A stretch of DNA of 64,000 nucleotides from Mauremys mutica (lineage: Eukaryota > Chordata > Testudines > Geoemydidae), in contig NC_059087.1 in assembly GCF_020497125.1 (NCBI RefSeq), forward strand, positions 14,417,925 to 14,481,924, in the 5' to 3' direction. The position numbers and the translations under genes were made by a program. The notes beneath the pieces are model-generated. The model did not search any database. It was not told the DNA's origin and was given only the letters and a program-made list of their open reading frames with translations. The number at the start of each line of letters is the position of its first letter. Within the stretch, counting starts at the first letter, position 1. Of the stretch, positions 33,785-43,062 are shown piece by piece.

Positions 33785-34232
33785 GAGATACACCAGCGAC
33801 ACCATCACAGGACCTAACCAGATCAGCCACACCATCACTGGTTCATTCACCTGCACATCCACCAATGTAATATACGCCATCATATGCCAGCAATGCCCCT
33901 CTGCTATGTACATCGGCCAAACTGGACAGTCTCTAAGGAAAAGGATAAATGGACACAAATCAGATATTAAGAATGGCAATATACAAAAACCTGTAGGAGA
34001 ACACTTCAACCTCCCTGGCCACACAATAGCAGATCTTAAGGTGGCCATCCTGCAGCAAAAAAACTTCAGGACCAGACTTCAAAGAGAAACTGCTGAGCTT
34101 CAGTTCATCTGCAAATTTGACACCATCAGTTCAGGATTAAACAAAGACTGTGAATGGCTTGCCAACTACAGAACCAGTTTCTCCTCTCTTGGTTTTCACT
34201 CAACTGCTAGAACAGGGCCTCATCCTCCCTGA
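33785..34232 (+). pseudogene. Penelope-like GIY-YIG endonuclease domain (C-terminal part of the polyprotein)
   Basis: The open frame runs from after a stop at 33782-33784 to TGA at 34232 (about 148 codons), so it lacks its own start; the first ATG is at 33906. It encodes a short zinc-linker-like part with cysteines (TCTSTNVIYAIICQQC) and then the GIY-YIG nuclease: NVIYAIIC supplies the first tyrosine, AMYIGQTGQSLRKRINGH the YIG motif and catalytic arginine, and KPVGEHFNLPGH the catalytic glutamate. The enzyme would nick DNA for target-primed reverse transcription in the nucleus. The reverse transcriptase is missing, so the copy cannot move alone. The frame is free of internal stops, which suggests a fairly recent insertion. 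Confidence 0.85.
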
Positions 34233-34307
34233 CTGAACTAACCTCATTATCACTAGCTTGCTTCTTGCTTGCATATATATACCTGCCCCTGGAAACTTCC
34301 ACCACTT

Positions 34308-34347
34308 GCATCCGAAGAAGTGGGTATTCACCCACGAAAGCTCATGC
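34308..34347 (+). ncRNA. hammerhead-like hairpin in right terminal segment
   Basis: The mirror image of the hairpin at 33691-33730, on the plus strand downstream of the endonuclease frame, where it would lie in the element's own transcript. It has the same core change (CCGAAGA) and an intact GAAA. Confidence 0.58.
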
Positions 34348-34559
34348 TGCAAAACGTCTGTTAGTCTATAAGGTGCCACAGGATTCTTTGCTGCTTTTAC
34401 TCATTTTAAGGTGAAGCTTGATCAGGTTACAAATGAGATTATATAACAGGGTTGTCTGCAATGTCAAGGGACCCAGGAGGTCCCTTCCAGTCCTGTCTCT
34501 AAAGCCCTGTGTTTTTCACCAATGCAAAATAACACAACAAAAAACTATTAACAGAAAAT

Positions 34560-34705
34560 AAAATGAAAAATCTCACCCCACATGATGCTGGAGGCGTGGC
34601 TGAGCCAAACCTGAATGGTGCTGGGATCCCATGCACCAGGGTCGCAATGCCTGGAGTAGGGAGCTGGTCCAGCCCTGTGGGACAAGAGCTACCGCTGCAG
34701 GGGGA
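34560..34705. repeat. single unit related to the 4.1 kb GC-rich foldback
   Basis: GCTGGAGGCGTGGCTGAGCC, AAACCTGAATGGTGCTGGGA, TGCACCAGGGTCGCA and GGGAGCTGGTCCAGCCCTGT match, in order, blocks at 4226-4280 and 4330-4420. Only one unit is present, without the inverted partner. It lies between two CR1 copies. Confidence 0.65.
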
Positions 34706-34824
34706 GGGTGGAGCAGACTCCCACTGCAGGTGCAGGACCTACCCCACCCCCCAAGACCACGGTTTGATGGGGTTGCCTACAATAGCATCTAGCCCATCCA
34801 TGACTGCTATTAGCAAATATCTCC

Positions 34825-35210
34825 AACAGCTGGAGATGGGACACTAGAGGGGGAGTTACTACAGAGAATTCTTTCCCAGGTGTCTGGCTAGTGGGTGTCA
34901 CCCACATGCTCTAACTGAGTGCCATATTCCTACCCCTCACCCCTGGTCAGATCATCAGAGACCCTGTGGGCTTTCTCCACCTTCCTTTGCAGCATGTGGC
35001 ACGGGTCTCTGGCTGGTTTGAACTAGAGTAACTGGTGAATTCTCTGTAACTGGAAATCTTTAAATCAAGGTTTGTGGACTTCAGTAACTCAGCCAGAGGC
35101 TGTGGGCCTGTTACAGGAGCAGGTGGGTGAGATTCTGTGACCTACAATGTGCAGGTGGTCAATTAGATGATCATGATGGTCCCTTCTGGCCTTAAAGTCT
35201 AAGAGACTCG
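34825..35210 (+). mobile_element. CR1 LINE 3' end, second copy
   Basis: GAGTTACTACAGAGAATTCT, TTCCCAGGTGTCTGGCTAGT, GGGTGAGATTCTGTGACCTA, GATGATCATGATGGTCCCTT and CTGGCCTTAAAGTCTAAGAG are the CR1 3' untranslated region to its terminus. 5'-truncated; the ending differs from that of the copy just upstream, so it is another subfamily. Confidence 0.82.
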
Positions 35211-36690
35211 GTGGCCTTGTTCTGATGAGGGTTTAAAGGTATGACAACAGATCATGTTAGGTAGCTTGTTCTGACTAGTGTCTCTATAGCTGTAATTATG
35301 ACATAGTAAACTGTACTTCAGCATGTGCTCAGCTGGTCATGTTAAAACTGAGGCTTCCTGTTTCAGGTGGCTGTTTTTCAGGATGACGAGCCCTACTCTA
35401 CTCTGGCTTTGGTTCTGTAAAACAACCTGAGCATCTACAAACTGTCAACTTTGCTCTTGGTTTCCAGAGTGTCATGCTGATCAAAACACAATTTTAACAG
35501 CTCCCCCAAAGTCCTAGGCTTTAACTCAACCAACAGAGCACCCCTAAAGTTGCTTTGTCTTGACTAGAGTTGATAAAGATGTTAGTTAGAGCAAGCTAGT
35601 TAAGGCCACAACTTTAACTCCTATATCACACAGCTCCTATCGGTGCCCACAGAGCGATGAGTCAATCAGCCTGAATAAAATCAAAACCAACTTGAACCTT
35701 CACCTGAATCTTGACCCTAAGCTTTTTGGATGTAAGGAAAAAAGTTCTGTTGATTTTACTTTCCATTTCCATGTATTGCTCCCTGTACCTTCAGATTCCA
35801 ACCAAAAGCAGAAGTACCCCAACGTATTTCCAGCTCAGCAGGAAGTATGAGAGATCTTGCTAGATTGCCCATTCTGGTGTGATTAACAGACCAGTGTTAC
35901 AGACCCAAGAGTTCCAAAGAGGTAACTTGAATCTCTATAGAACAGAATCTCTAGACCTCGTGTCTGTGTCTGATTTGGTGCTGAGCATGTTCATATATCA
36001 ACAGATCACCAGACTTTTATATTTGAAGGTTGGACAATGGATCAATTGTTTCTTTCTCTTTGTCATTTCCTCTGTACTGAATTTTACAAGCAAATTGTCG
36101 TCTCTCTCAAAGAAGATATTTTAGAATTCTCATGCCCCGCCTGATGCATAGAACTCCTCAAGCCCTCACACAACTTTCCTCCTCCCACAACACGCGCACA
36201 CTCATGCATTATTCAAGGGTACTGTAAATTATCAAAAGGTTAAAAGCAATGCACGTCTCCACAAAGCAAAGAGACAATGTTATATTGCCAGGACCCAGAA
36301 ACATTCTTGTTGGTTACAGGCTAGAGAGCAAGCATAAAGCATTAGCTTAGAATTCATTGGGAGTAAGTGAAACAGCCTAGTGTTCACAACCAGTTGTTTT
36401 CAAGGATTTGCAATTCATCTCTTAAAACATGTTCCTCGAGGTACATTTCCTTGGGCTGACAGAGTTTGCTAATAGGTACAGAACTTAAAGTACGGAGCAG
36501 CTCAACTTCAGCAATTGTTTTAATCCAGCTGATAATTATAGGGGACTTACTCCAAACTCAGGATGTTTGGTAGGGAATTGAGCACGTATACAGAGTCTGG
36601 TATTTGTAAGATGTGTAGTGTGTATAATTTGATTGGCCTGAAGAATGCTTCGTACTTATGTAGCATTATGAGAGTTATGCTTTGCACACC
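35211..36690. other. intergenic stretch without a recognised feature
   Basis: No gene or transposon identified. Some sequence near 36130-36230 is C-rich and unremarkable. Confidence 0.35.
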
Positions 36691-36820
36691 CCAGGGGGCA
36701 GAGGAGTAAACATCATTCATCCCATGAGAGGCTCTGTGAGACTTTCCCAAGTCCCACTCCAAGCCAGTGTGAGAACCAGGATCAAAACCCAGATCTCCCG
36801 GTCCCATTCTAATCCATGTG
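36690..36820 (-). repeat. MIR-like fragment
   Basis: CCCAAGTCCCACTCCAAGCC, GTGAGAACCAGGATCAAAAC and CCAGATCTCCCGGTCCC match the complement of the MIR tRNA-like half. It is followed directly by a hAT-like element. Confidence 0.45.
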
Positions 36821-37100
36821 ACTGTTTCTCAACCTTTCCCAGTTGGTAACCCCTTGTGCAAAGTCAAAAATATTCATAACCCCATTAAATATATCACTTG
36901 TAACAATGATAAATCCATACCATTTTTTTTTCGGGAGGTTGAGAGAAAATGCTTGACTTTGAAGGTTAAGCGTGTTGGGAGTGGGGGGAAGCAAGATTCT
37001 TTGCTTTATACTCTAATAATTTTCAATGCCTCACAAACCCTGATTGCCTTTTTGGGGCACCCCCCTGGAGGTCATGCCCCATTGGCTGAGAAATACTGCA
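36821..37100. mobile_element. 280-bp hAT-like non-autonomous element
   Basis: Left end ACTGTTTCTCAACCTTTCC and right end GGCTGAGAAATACTGCA (complement TGCAGTATTTCTCAGCC) form a diverged inverted repeat of the CAGTGTTTCTCAACC type. Interior GGTAACCCCTTGTGCAAAGT and CATAACCCCATTAAATAT fit that family. No convincing 8-bp duplication survives. Confidence 0.7.
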
Positions 37101-39222
37101 CTAGGGCAACAAAGGACATGAGACAGGATAAAAACTCTCTGGCTCTCAGTTTCCACATATCAGTTATTATCCCCATTTAACTCTGAAGCGAGAAAAATTA
37201 ACACACTGTTTCCTAAACAACTAATAAACTCTTTGAATTTTACAATAGTCAAATCATTTAAGGCAAGTGTCGAACTGGGTTGTAACATCAGCTTCCCAAC
37301 TGGCTACATTTTAGATGACGATGAAAAATAATGCAGCTCTTCCTCTTGTGTAAAGGCATTACTATATTTTAACACTCATTCCACTTCAGCTGATCAGAAG
37401 CAATTAGCTTTGTCACTGTGTTGGACAGAGGGATCTATTTGACATCCGTGGCCACTAAACCAGAAGAAAGTGGGGAAACTGCTTTGAAGTTAATAATCTA
37501 GAACCGCAGCGAAATCTACTTCAACTGAAGTTTGGTTGGTGGAGGAAAAGATCTAGATATTGAGGAAACCTTCACCCCAGGATGTGGCAACAGACAATAT
37601 TTTTGTACAAAAATGTAAGTTTTGCAGATCATTTATCACCCAGTGGCTGCCGAGGAAAGGCTGAGATTTCTTATGAAGAATCAGCACAATAGGACCATTT
37701 GTTTCCTCCTGCATAGTAGAATAGAAACAATTGTTGGAATAATGTCAGTGCCTGATATTTTGAATGCCCTATGTGGCATGCAATTTTTTCAGATTCTCTA
37801 TAAAACACACACACAAAAGGTTGGTGAGTGGTAATGGATGAAAGGGCTGGAAGTTGATATTGATTTGGATAAGCCCAACAGCTTTTTTCCCGCTTCTCCA
37901 GTCCTGAGAGGCCCCGTCTGGCAGTCTCTGAGCAAGTTCCAACGTGCTGTTCAAGTCAAACCTAGCATGCCTCTAGGCTTCTCTGATGGGAAGTATCTTA
38001 AATGGATTATATTCCTCGGGAAAGAATCTAACAAGCATTCAGTAGAGTTTGATGCACCAATAGTGGGATTGCCAAAGGTACAAGGGCCCTCTGGAGGGTC
38101 AGGAAAAGAGGTTTGGTTCACAGAGGAGGCAGGGGGCAGGGCAGACTTTCTTATTTTAAGCAGCAGCTTTAACTTCCTTGCTCAGGCCCATAGCAGACTA
38201 TATATCTGCTGCCTGGGAAAGGGCCCATAGCACAGGAAGGTGGATTGGGCATTGGTCTTTGCCAATAGGCATCATGAGAATCCATGGGGAGGGGGCTGAC
38301 TGACTATTGCTATTTTCTGCTTTAATCGTGGGAGTCCCTGGGAGATAGTTCGGCCAGTGAGCCCAGCCCATAGAGGAGGATGAGCATGAGTCAGCTGAAC
38401 TACATCTCCCATGAGGCACTGTGGCAGCATATTCATATACAATATTTTAGTTTTCAGGCACTCATTTTTTTCTATGGGGAAAAATATCAACATTTTCCCA
38501 CAGAAAGCAAACCCTTTGTGAAAGCGTTCATGTAATCGAATACCTCCATTTTGTGACAAGAAACAGTTTTGATCATGAAGGGGGAAAAACAAATATTTCC
38601 CACAGCTGATGATCTCGAGCTAATATGTACCTGGTTGCTGTTGCGATTATTGCAATTCAGGACACCTGGGAAGGAAGCCACATTTGAAAAAGCTCCATTT
38701 GACACGGAGTACAGCAAGCCTGTCTGCTGAACAGCACATGTTTTTCCCTGTGAGCACATCCAGCCAGGGTGCTGCTCTTTGCACGGCTTCACTGAATACA
38801 GAGTCCAGTGCAATTGTAATCGCCACCACTCAATGGGCCATGGACAAAGGCTGATCAGCCTAGTATGACCTTCGCTTGCTGAGGTGTGTCTTTTACATCA
38901 GGGAGTAGAGATTCATGCTTTATAGATGCAGAGATCCCAACTCTGACCCCTGCTGCTGAAGACTTACCCAGGGGTGCTGCATTACACAAAGCCTCTCTCC
39001 TGATACTCAAAGTCTTCCATGGGTCTGGACCAAACTAGCTGAGACATTTGCTTCTCTCCTCCACGATCTCTATGTACCACCAGAACAAGGGAACCATCAA
39101 CCTTTATGGGGAGGCTTGTATGTTCAGGAGATGGGATTATTTCAGCAACTGGGCCACAGCCCAGACAGCTACCATTCCTGCAAGACCCTGGGCCTCACCA
39201 GATCCAAGTGTAAAAGTCATTT
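37101..39222. other. intergenic stretch; contains a 30-bp exact repeat
   Basis: No gene supported: the 130-codon frame at 37838-38230 has no recognised motif. 38298-38327 is identical to 40249-40278 (see findings). An AACTACATCTCCCATGAGGC string near 38398 is common in vertebrate repeats but has no clear partner here. Confidence 0.35.
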
Positions 39223-39415
39223 CATAGAATCATAGAATCTCAGGGTTGGGAGGGACCTCAGGAGGTCATCTAGTCCAACCCCCTGCTCAAAGCAGGACCA
39301 AACCCAACTAAATCATCCCAGCCAGGGCTTTGTCAAGCCTGACCTTAAAAACCTCTAAGGAAGGAGATGCCACCACCTCCCTAGGTAACCCATTCCAGTT
39401 CTTCAACATGGCTTT
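39223..39415 (-). mobile_element. CR1 LINE 3' end
   Basis: Starts TCATAGAATCATAGAATCTC, the complement of the CR1 octamer-like tail, and continues GGGAGGGACCTCAGGAGGTC, ATCTAGTCCAACCCCCTGCT, GACCTTAAAAACCTCTAAGG and GATGCCACCACCTCC. Truncated after about 190 bp at CTTCAACATGGC. Low divergence relative to the other CR1 copies. Confidence 0.92.
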
Positions 39416-40314
39416 CCCCCAGTCATGGCACATGACATGCTAATGAAACATTACAATTAAACAAACCATTCTTCAAAGCTGGGGCTGTGGGAGTGTTGGG
39501 AAACAAAGACACAGATAATGCTGTTTCCTTGGTTCACATTTGTAAGGCTCTCAGATACTACACTGATGGGTGAAGGGTACCTATATACATAGCTAGAACC
39601 ATGTGCAATTTATACATGTATTCAGCACACAGGTAACTGTACTAGGAACCTGCCAAATCCATGTTTATCAATACTGTATCTGTAATAAGACGGATTAATC
39701 AACTTTTACATATAATGATCCGTAGTAAAGATCTCTCAAAGGTTGTGTAGATGCTCAGAATGCTTCTAAGCTGAAGACAATGGTGAAATTCTGAGGGACC
39801 ACAGTAGGCCAATGATGACCTCATTAGAGATTCCCAGCTTCCAATTTTACTTTCTTGGCCTCCATACATTCAAATTTTTTCCCCTTTTTTTGGGGTGGGC
39901 CTGGGGGAGAGGAGAGGAAAATAGGATTTGGATGGTATGTACAGTGGGTCCCAGTCTGACCCTAGAAAAGTAATCATGGGATTGGAGCAAACAGAATTTA
40001 CGTTTTATATTTTTGGTGTCTGGTATTTGTATTAGTGTTTATGTTTTCTACAGGCTTTTAAAATGCCTCAGGGAACCATTTATGAGTCAAAATGACCCAC
40101 AATCTTGCCTTCTCGTGATATTTCAATATGAATGCGTTGAAGATTAACCACGGGAAGACCAGAAATAATTCCCTAAATAGTCCTTAAGACTCTAAAAATA
40201 AAACCCATTGAAAAGACAAATACAAATAGTGGGGTATTATTCAGATAAGACTGACTATTGCTATTTTCTGCTTTAATCAGGCTCCGCAGGGACCAGAATG
40301 CACAGCCGTAACAT

Positions 40315-41010
40315 TAATTAACAATAAACAATCACAGCCCTTGCATGGTACTACACAACTTCAAAGCATTATACAAATATTCATTTCTGAATCCACCAGA
40401 GACCCTGTGTAGTAGGTGGCATTTGCAATTATTATTAACCCCATCTCTAGATCCAGAACCGGTCAAAATTCAGAATTTCCATCTCATGCGGAACGCCAAT
40501 ATTTCTTCCCTCCCTCAAATCAAAACCAAAAATAAATAAATTAAACCATTTTAAAATTAAAATTTCCTGAGAAATAAAACTTTTGAACAAATTTTATTTC
40601 AAGTCAACTGAAGTTTGGATGAAATTGAAACATTTTGTTATAAGGTTAAAATTATACAATCAATTTTTTTAGACGTTGTTACATAAAATTTTGAAATCAA
40701 AAGTACTTTCTAGATGAACATTCAAAAATATTCCATTTCAACCTTATCAAAAGGCTTCTTATCAGTTTTTTCTTCAAAATGAAATTTCATCACAATCACA
40801 TTCCCATGGAAACGTCTGATTTGGCCAAACTGTTTTTTTTTCCCCCCAGTGGAAAAATGTTCAGTATGAAAAATTTTGACTAATTCGACCCATTTTCAAA
40901 GGAGCTAGAAGACAAAGAGGCTAGGTGGGCTGCCCGAGATCACTCAGTGAATCCATGCCAGAGCTGAGGTTAGAACACAATAGTGCTTATTCCAAAGACC
41001 AGGCTGTGGA
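40315..41010 (-). repeat. MIR-like repeat possibly split by an AT-rich element
   Basis: 40315-40450 (GCATTATACAAATATTC, CCTGTGTAGTAGGTGGC, ATTATTATTAACCCCATCTC) and 40890-41010 (AAAGAGGCTAGGTGGGCTGC, CCGAGATCACTCAGTGAATC) look like two successive parts of one MIR-like copy. Between them, 40451-40889 is an AT-rich block similar in style to 7560-7895. Confidence 0.45.
40451..40889. repeat. AT-rich foldback-like repeat
   Basis: CAAAATTCAGAATTTCCATC at the left and GAAAAATTTTGACTAATTCG at the right; long stretches of AAATTT/TTTCAAC. It is unclassified and shares TTTTGAC/TTGATC-type ends with the block at 7560-7895. Confidence 0.4.
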
Positions 41011-42982
41011 CCACGTCAGGGTGCTAAGGACAATTCATTTAAAGTCCAGTAAAGTGAATTCAAATATCGTTTCCCTAGCTTCAGTACCAGAAATGCAAAG
41101 TTCAGACAGACTGCAGTAATTAGCAATTCTGCTTCCCCAGCACAGAGACATGATAATTGTCAATAAATATAATTGTCACAAAAAGAAGTTTAACTGGAAC
41201 TATCCAGCTACACTGAGGGATTCTTCCTTTCCTAGGGAATTCCTTTTCTCTAAGCCATTTTCCTAGGTATGATTGTTTTGCTGTGATTAGCGTCAGGCTC
41301 CATTCAGGTCTCAGATGTAGATTTAAACTTACTAAACACTACAAAAAAAAATTAGCATGTTTTAATTATGCCCCCATCAAACGCAGCCACAAAGGCTTGA
41401 ACTCACAGCTCAGCCCCCGTGCCTCAAGAGTAAATGTAACCCCTCAGGCAAAGCATTTACTTAGTTGAATAACCCTGATTGGCGGGAAACTGGTGTCGCA
41501 AGAAAAATTAAGAGCCCCTGTACTTCTAGAACATTTGAAATGATCAGGAGAAAGCAATCAGAAGGCATCAGCAGAGCTGCCTATTCTTAGCCCATTATTA
41601 AAAAAAAACGTATACAAGCAAATGCCACATGAGCAGAGTAGATAAAGCATGAGTGGGCAGGATTAATAGAAAACAAAACAGTAATGGGACTAGCTGTCAT
41701 GTTTTCCTGTTTGGTTTTTGTTTTAAATCTCCCAGCAATTTTCAGTTGAGTCACTGCTTGGAGCAAGTGACCACCTACAAAACCCAAACAAAACACTCCC
41801 AGATGACACCTGCTCCACTCTCCTTGAGTAATGAAGCTATTTCTGAGTTCTTTGAAGATAAGGCAACTTTTGCTTCTGAGGAATAAAGAAGAGGGGTTTC
41901 TATTATACCTATGGATCAGCGAGAGAACAAAAGCAGAAAACTGCAGTGCAGCAGTGGCACAACATTGTGCACAATACGTTTCACAGATGCTGTGCTTCTT
42001 TTTCAATTAGCGGGATTTCAGGGGCAGCCCCTAGAGACGAGGCAGCTCCCTCATGGGAATTCGTTCATTTTATAGGTAAAAAGAGCAGAACACTGGGAGC
42101 AGCGTAGGTAGCTGAACCGTGGCAACTGCAGTTAGCGAGTATGTGCGTGACTGACGGTATGGGGTGCTCAGCAAACCGTTCTTTAAGATTGCTTGGCATG
42201 AGCTTTGCATCCTTGAGTTTTGCTTTGGGTTCTAATGAAATCGAAAGTTTCAAAGCCAAACTCAGATGAAACTTCTGAGCTTTGCATGATTCCAACTCAG
42301 ACTCAGAAGTTGGACTCTTTCCCCTATTAACAGACCCACACGCACCACCCTTCATCTCTTCTGAAGTGGGAATGGCAAGGGCCTGAAAAGCAATTGAAAA
42401 AAACGTGTGGTTCCTCCCCCACTCCCAGTTTCTCAACCTGCACAGATTGTCCGGGGTGGGGGGTTGGGTGTAGCTTTTTTTTAAACAGGTGGTTGGGATT
42501 TTATTTAGGACACTCACTAGACCCACTCTGCTATCAGTGACCATCCTCAAACATCTGCCCTCCAGATGCAGAGGTACAGATATTTCTGAATGTGGGGGTT
42601 AAAGTGTTTTGCCTTTATCTACATGAGGCAATGATATTACGACGTCACTGATATAGACTGGCTGTCATATTAAGCAGCATCACCTCCTGGAGGCTGTCCG
42701 GTATTTCTGGAAATTAAGTAGTGCCATTAACACTTCCCTCCCATTTTTGATGGAAATGAAAGGAAACTGACCTCAAGAAACCATTCATAAATCAGCCAGA
42801 GAGGGGTTTAGTGAAGTCTTTGTTCTTCTTAGGAGATCTGACACAAGCAGAGACAACACTCCCACTCATGCCTTCCAATTAATTTTTTGAACAGCTGCTA
42901 GGACCCCTGATGTTTTCATAAAGCTTGTAAAATGTAATCCTTCCCTCCCCCTACACACAATAGTGGAATAATCTCTCCAATT
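41011..42982. other. intergenic stretch without a recognised feature
   Basis: Two opposed open frames (139 codons minus at 41587-42006 and 161 codons minus at 42065-42550) show no family resemblance; the second lies in moderately GC-rich DNA. I do not support a gene. Confidence 0.35.
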
Positions 42983-43062
42983 AGGGCTAGATTCTGCAAC
43001 CCTTACTCGTGTTGAATAGTCCCATTGACCAATTGAGGAATAAGACATTACTCAACACACAA
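42983..43062. repeat. palindromic repeat
   Basis: AGGGCTAGATTCTGCAACCC, TTACTCGTGTTGAATAGTCC, CATTGACCAATTGAGGAATA, AGACATTACTCAACACACAA: inverted halves around CCCATTGACCAATTG. It is a good example of the family. Confidence 0.65.

Larger units (their letters stand above)
33606..34398 (+). mobile_element. 793-bp Penelope-like element with inverted terminal segments and 12-bp TSD
   Basis: The insertion is bounded by ACTCATTTTAAG on both sides (33594-33605 and 34399-34410), a perfect 12-mer. Inside, a terminal segment of about 150 bp occurs twice in inverted orientation (33638-33789 and 34240-34398), each with a hammerhead-like hairpin, with a GIY-YIG endonuclease frame between them. The left side has 32 extra bases (33606-33637: TATCAGAGGGGTAGCCGTGT and on) without a counterpart on the right. 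Penelope-like elements are reverse-transcriptase retroelements with such inverted or tandem terminal repeats and short to mid-length target duplications. The reverse transcriptase is absent here: this is a 5'-truncated insertion joined to an inverted terminal segment. Confidence 0.86.
33470..34505 (+). mobile_element. CR1 LINE 3' region, split by a Penelope-like insertion
   Basis: 33480-33605 reads like the CR1 pre-terminal region (AATTAGAAAAAAGTTGCTAA, CCATCAGAGGAG, CTGGAGCAGCCTCCC). It resumes at 34411 with GTGAAGCTTGATCAGGTTAC and ends near GGTCCCTTCCAGTCCTGTCT, the usual CR1 3' end. Removing 33606-34410 restores continuity, so the CR1 was there first. It is 5'-truncated and has no open reading frame. 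Confidence 0.68.

Noticed and set aside
37838..38230. 130-codon plus-strand frame beginning MKGLEVDIDLDKPNSFF
   Set aside because: Considered as a possible exon, but no domain and no conserved splice context could be recognised.
38390..38430. AACTACATCTCCCATGAGGC as a transposon terminus
   Set aside because: The string resembles ends of known vertebrate elements, but no inverted partner or duplication was found nearby.
42065..42550. 161-codon minus-strand frame
   Set aside because: No family resemblance; no supporting splice or repeat evidence.
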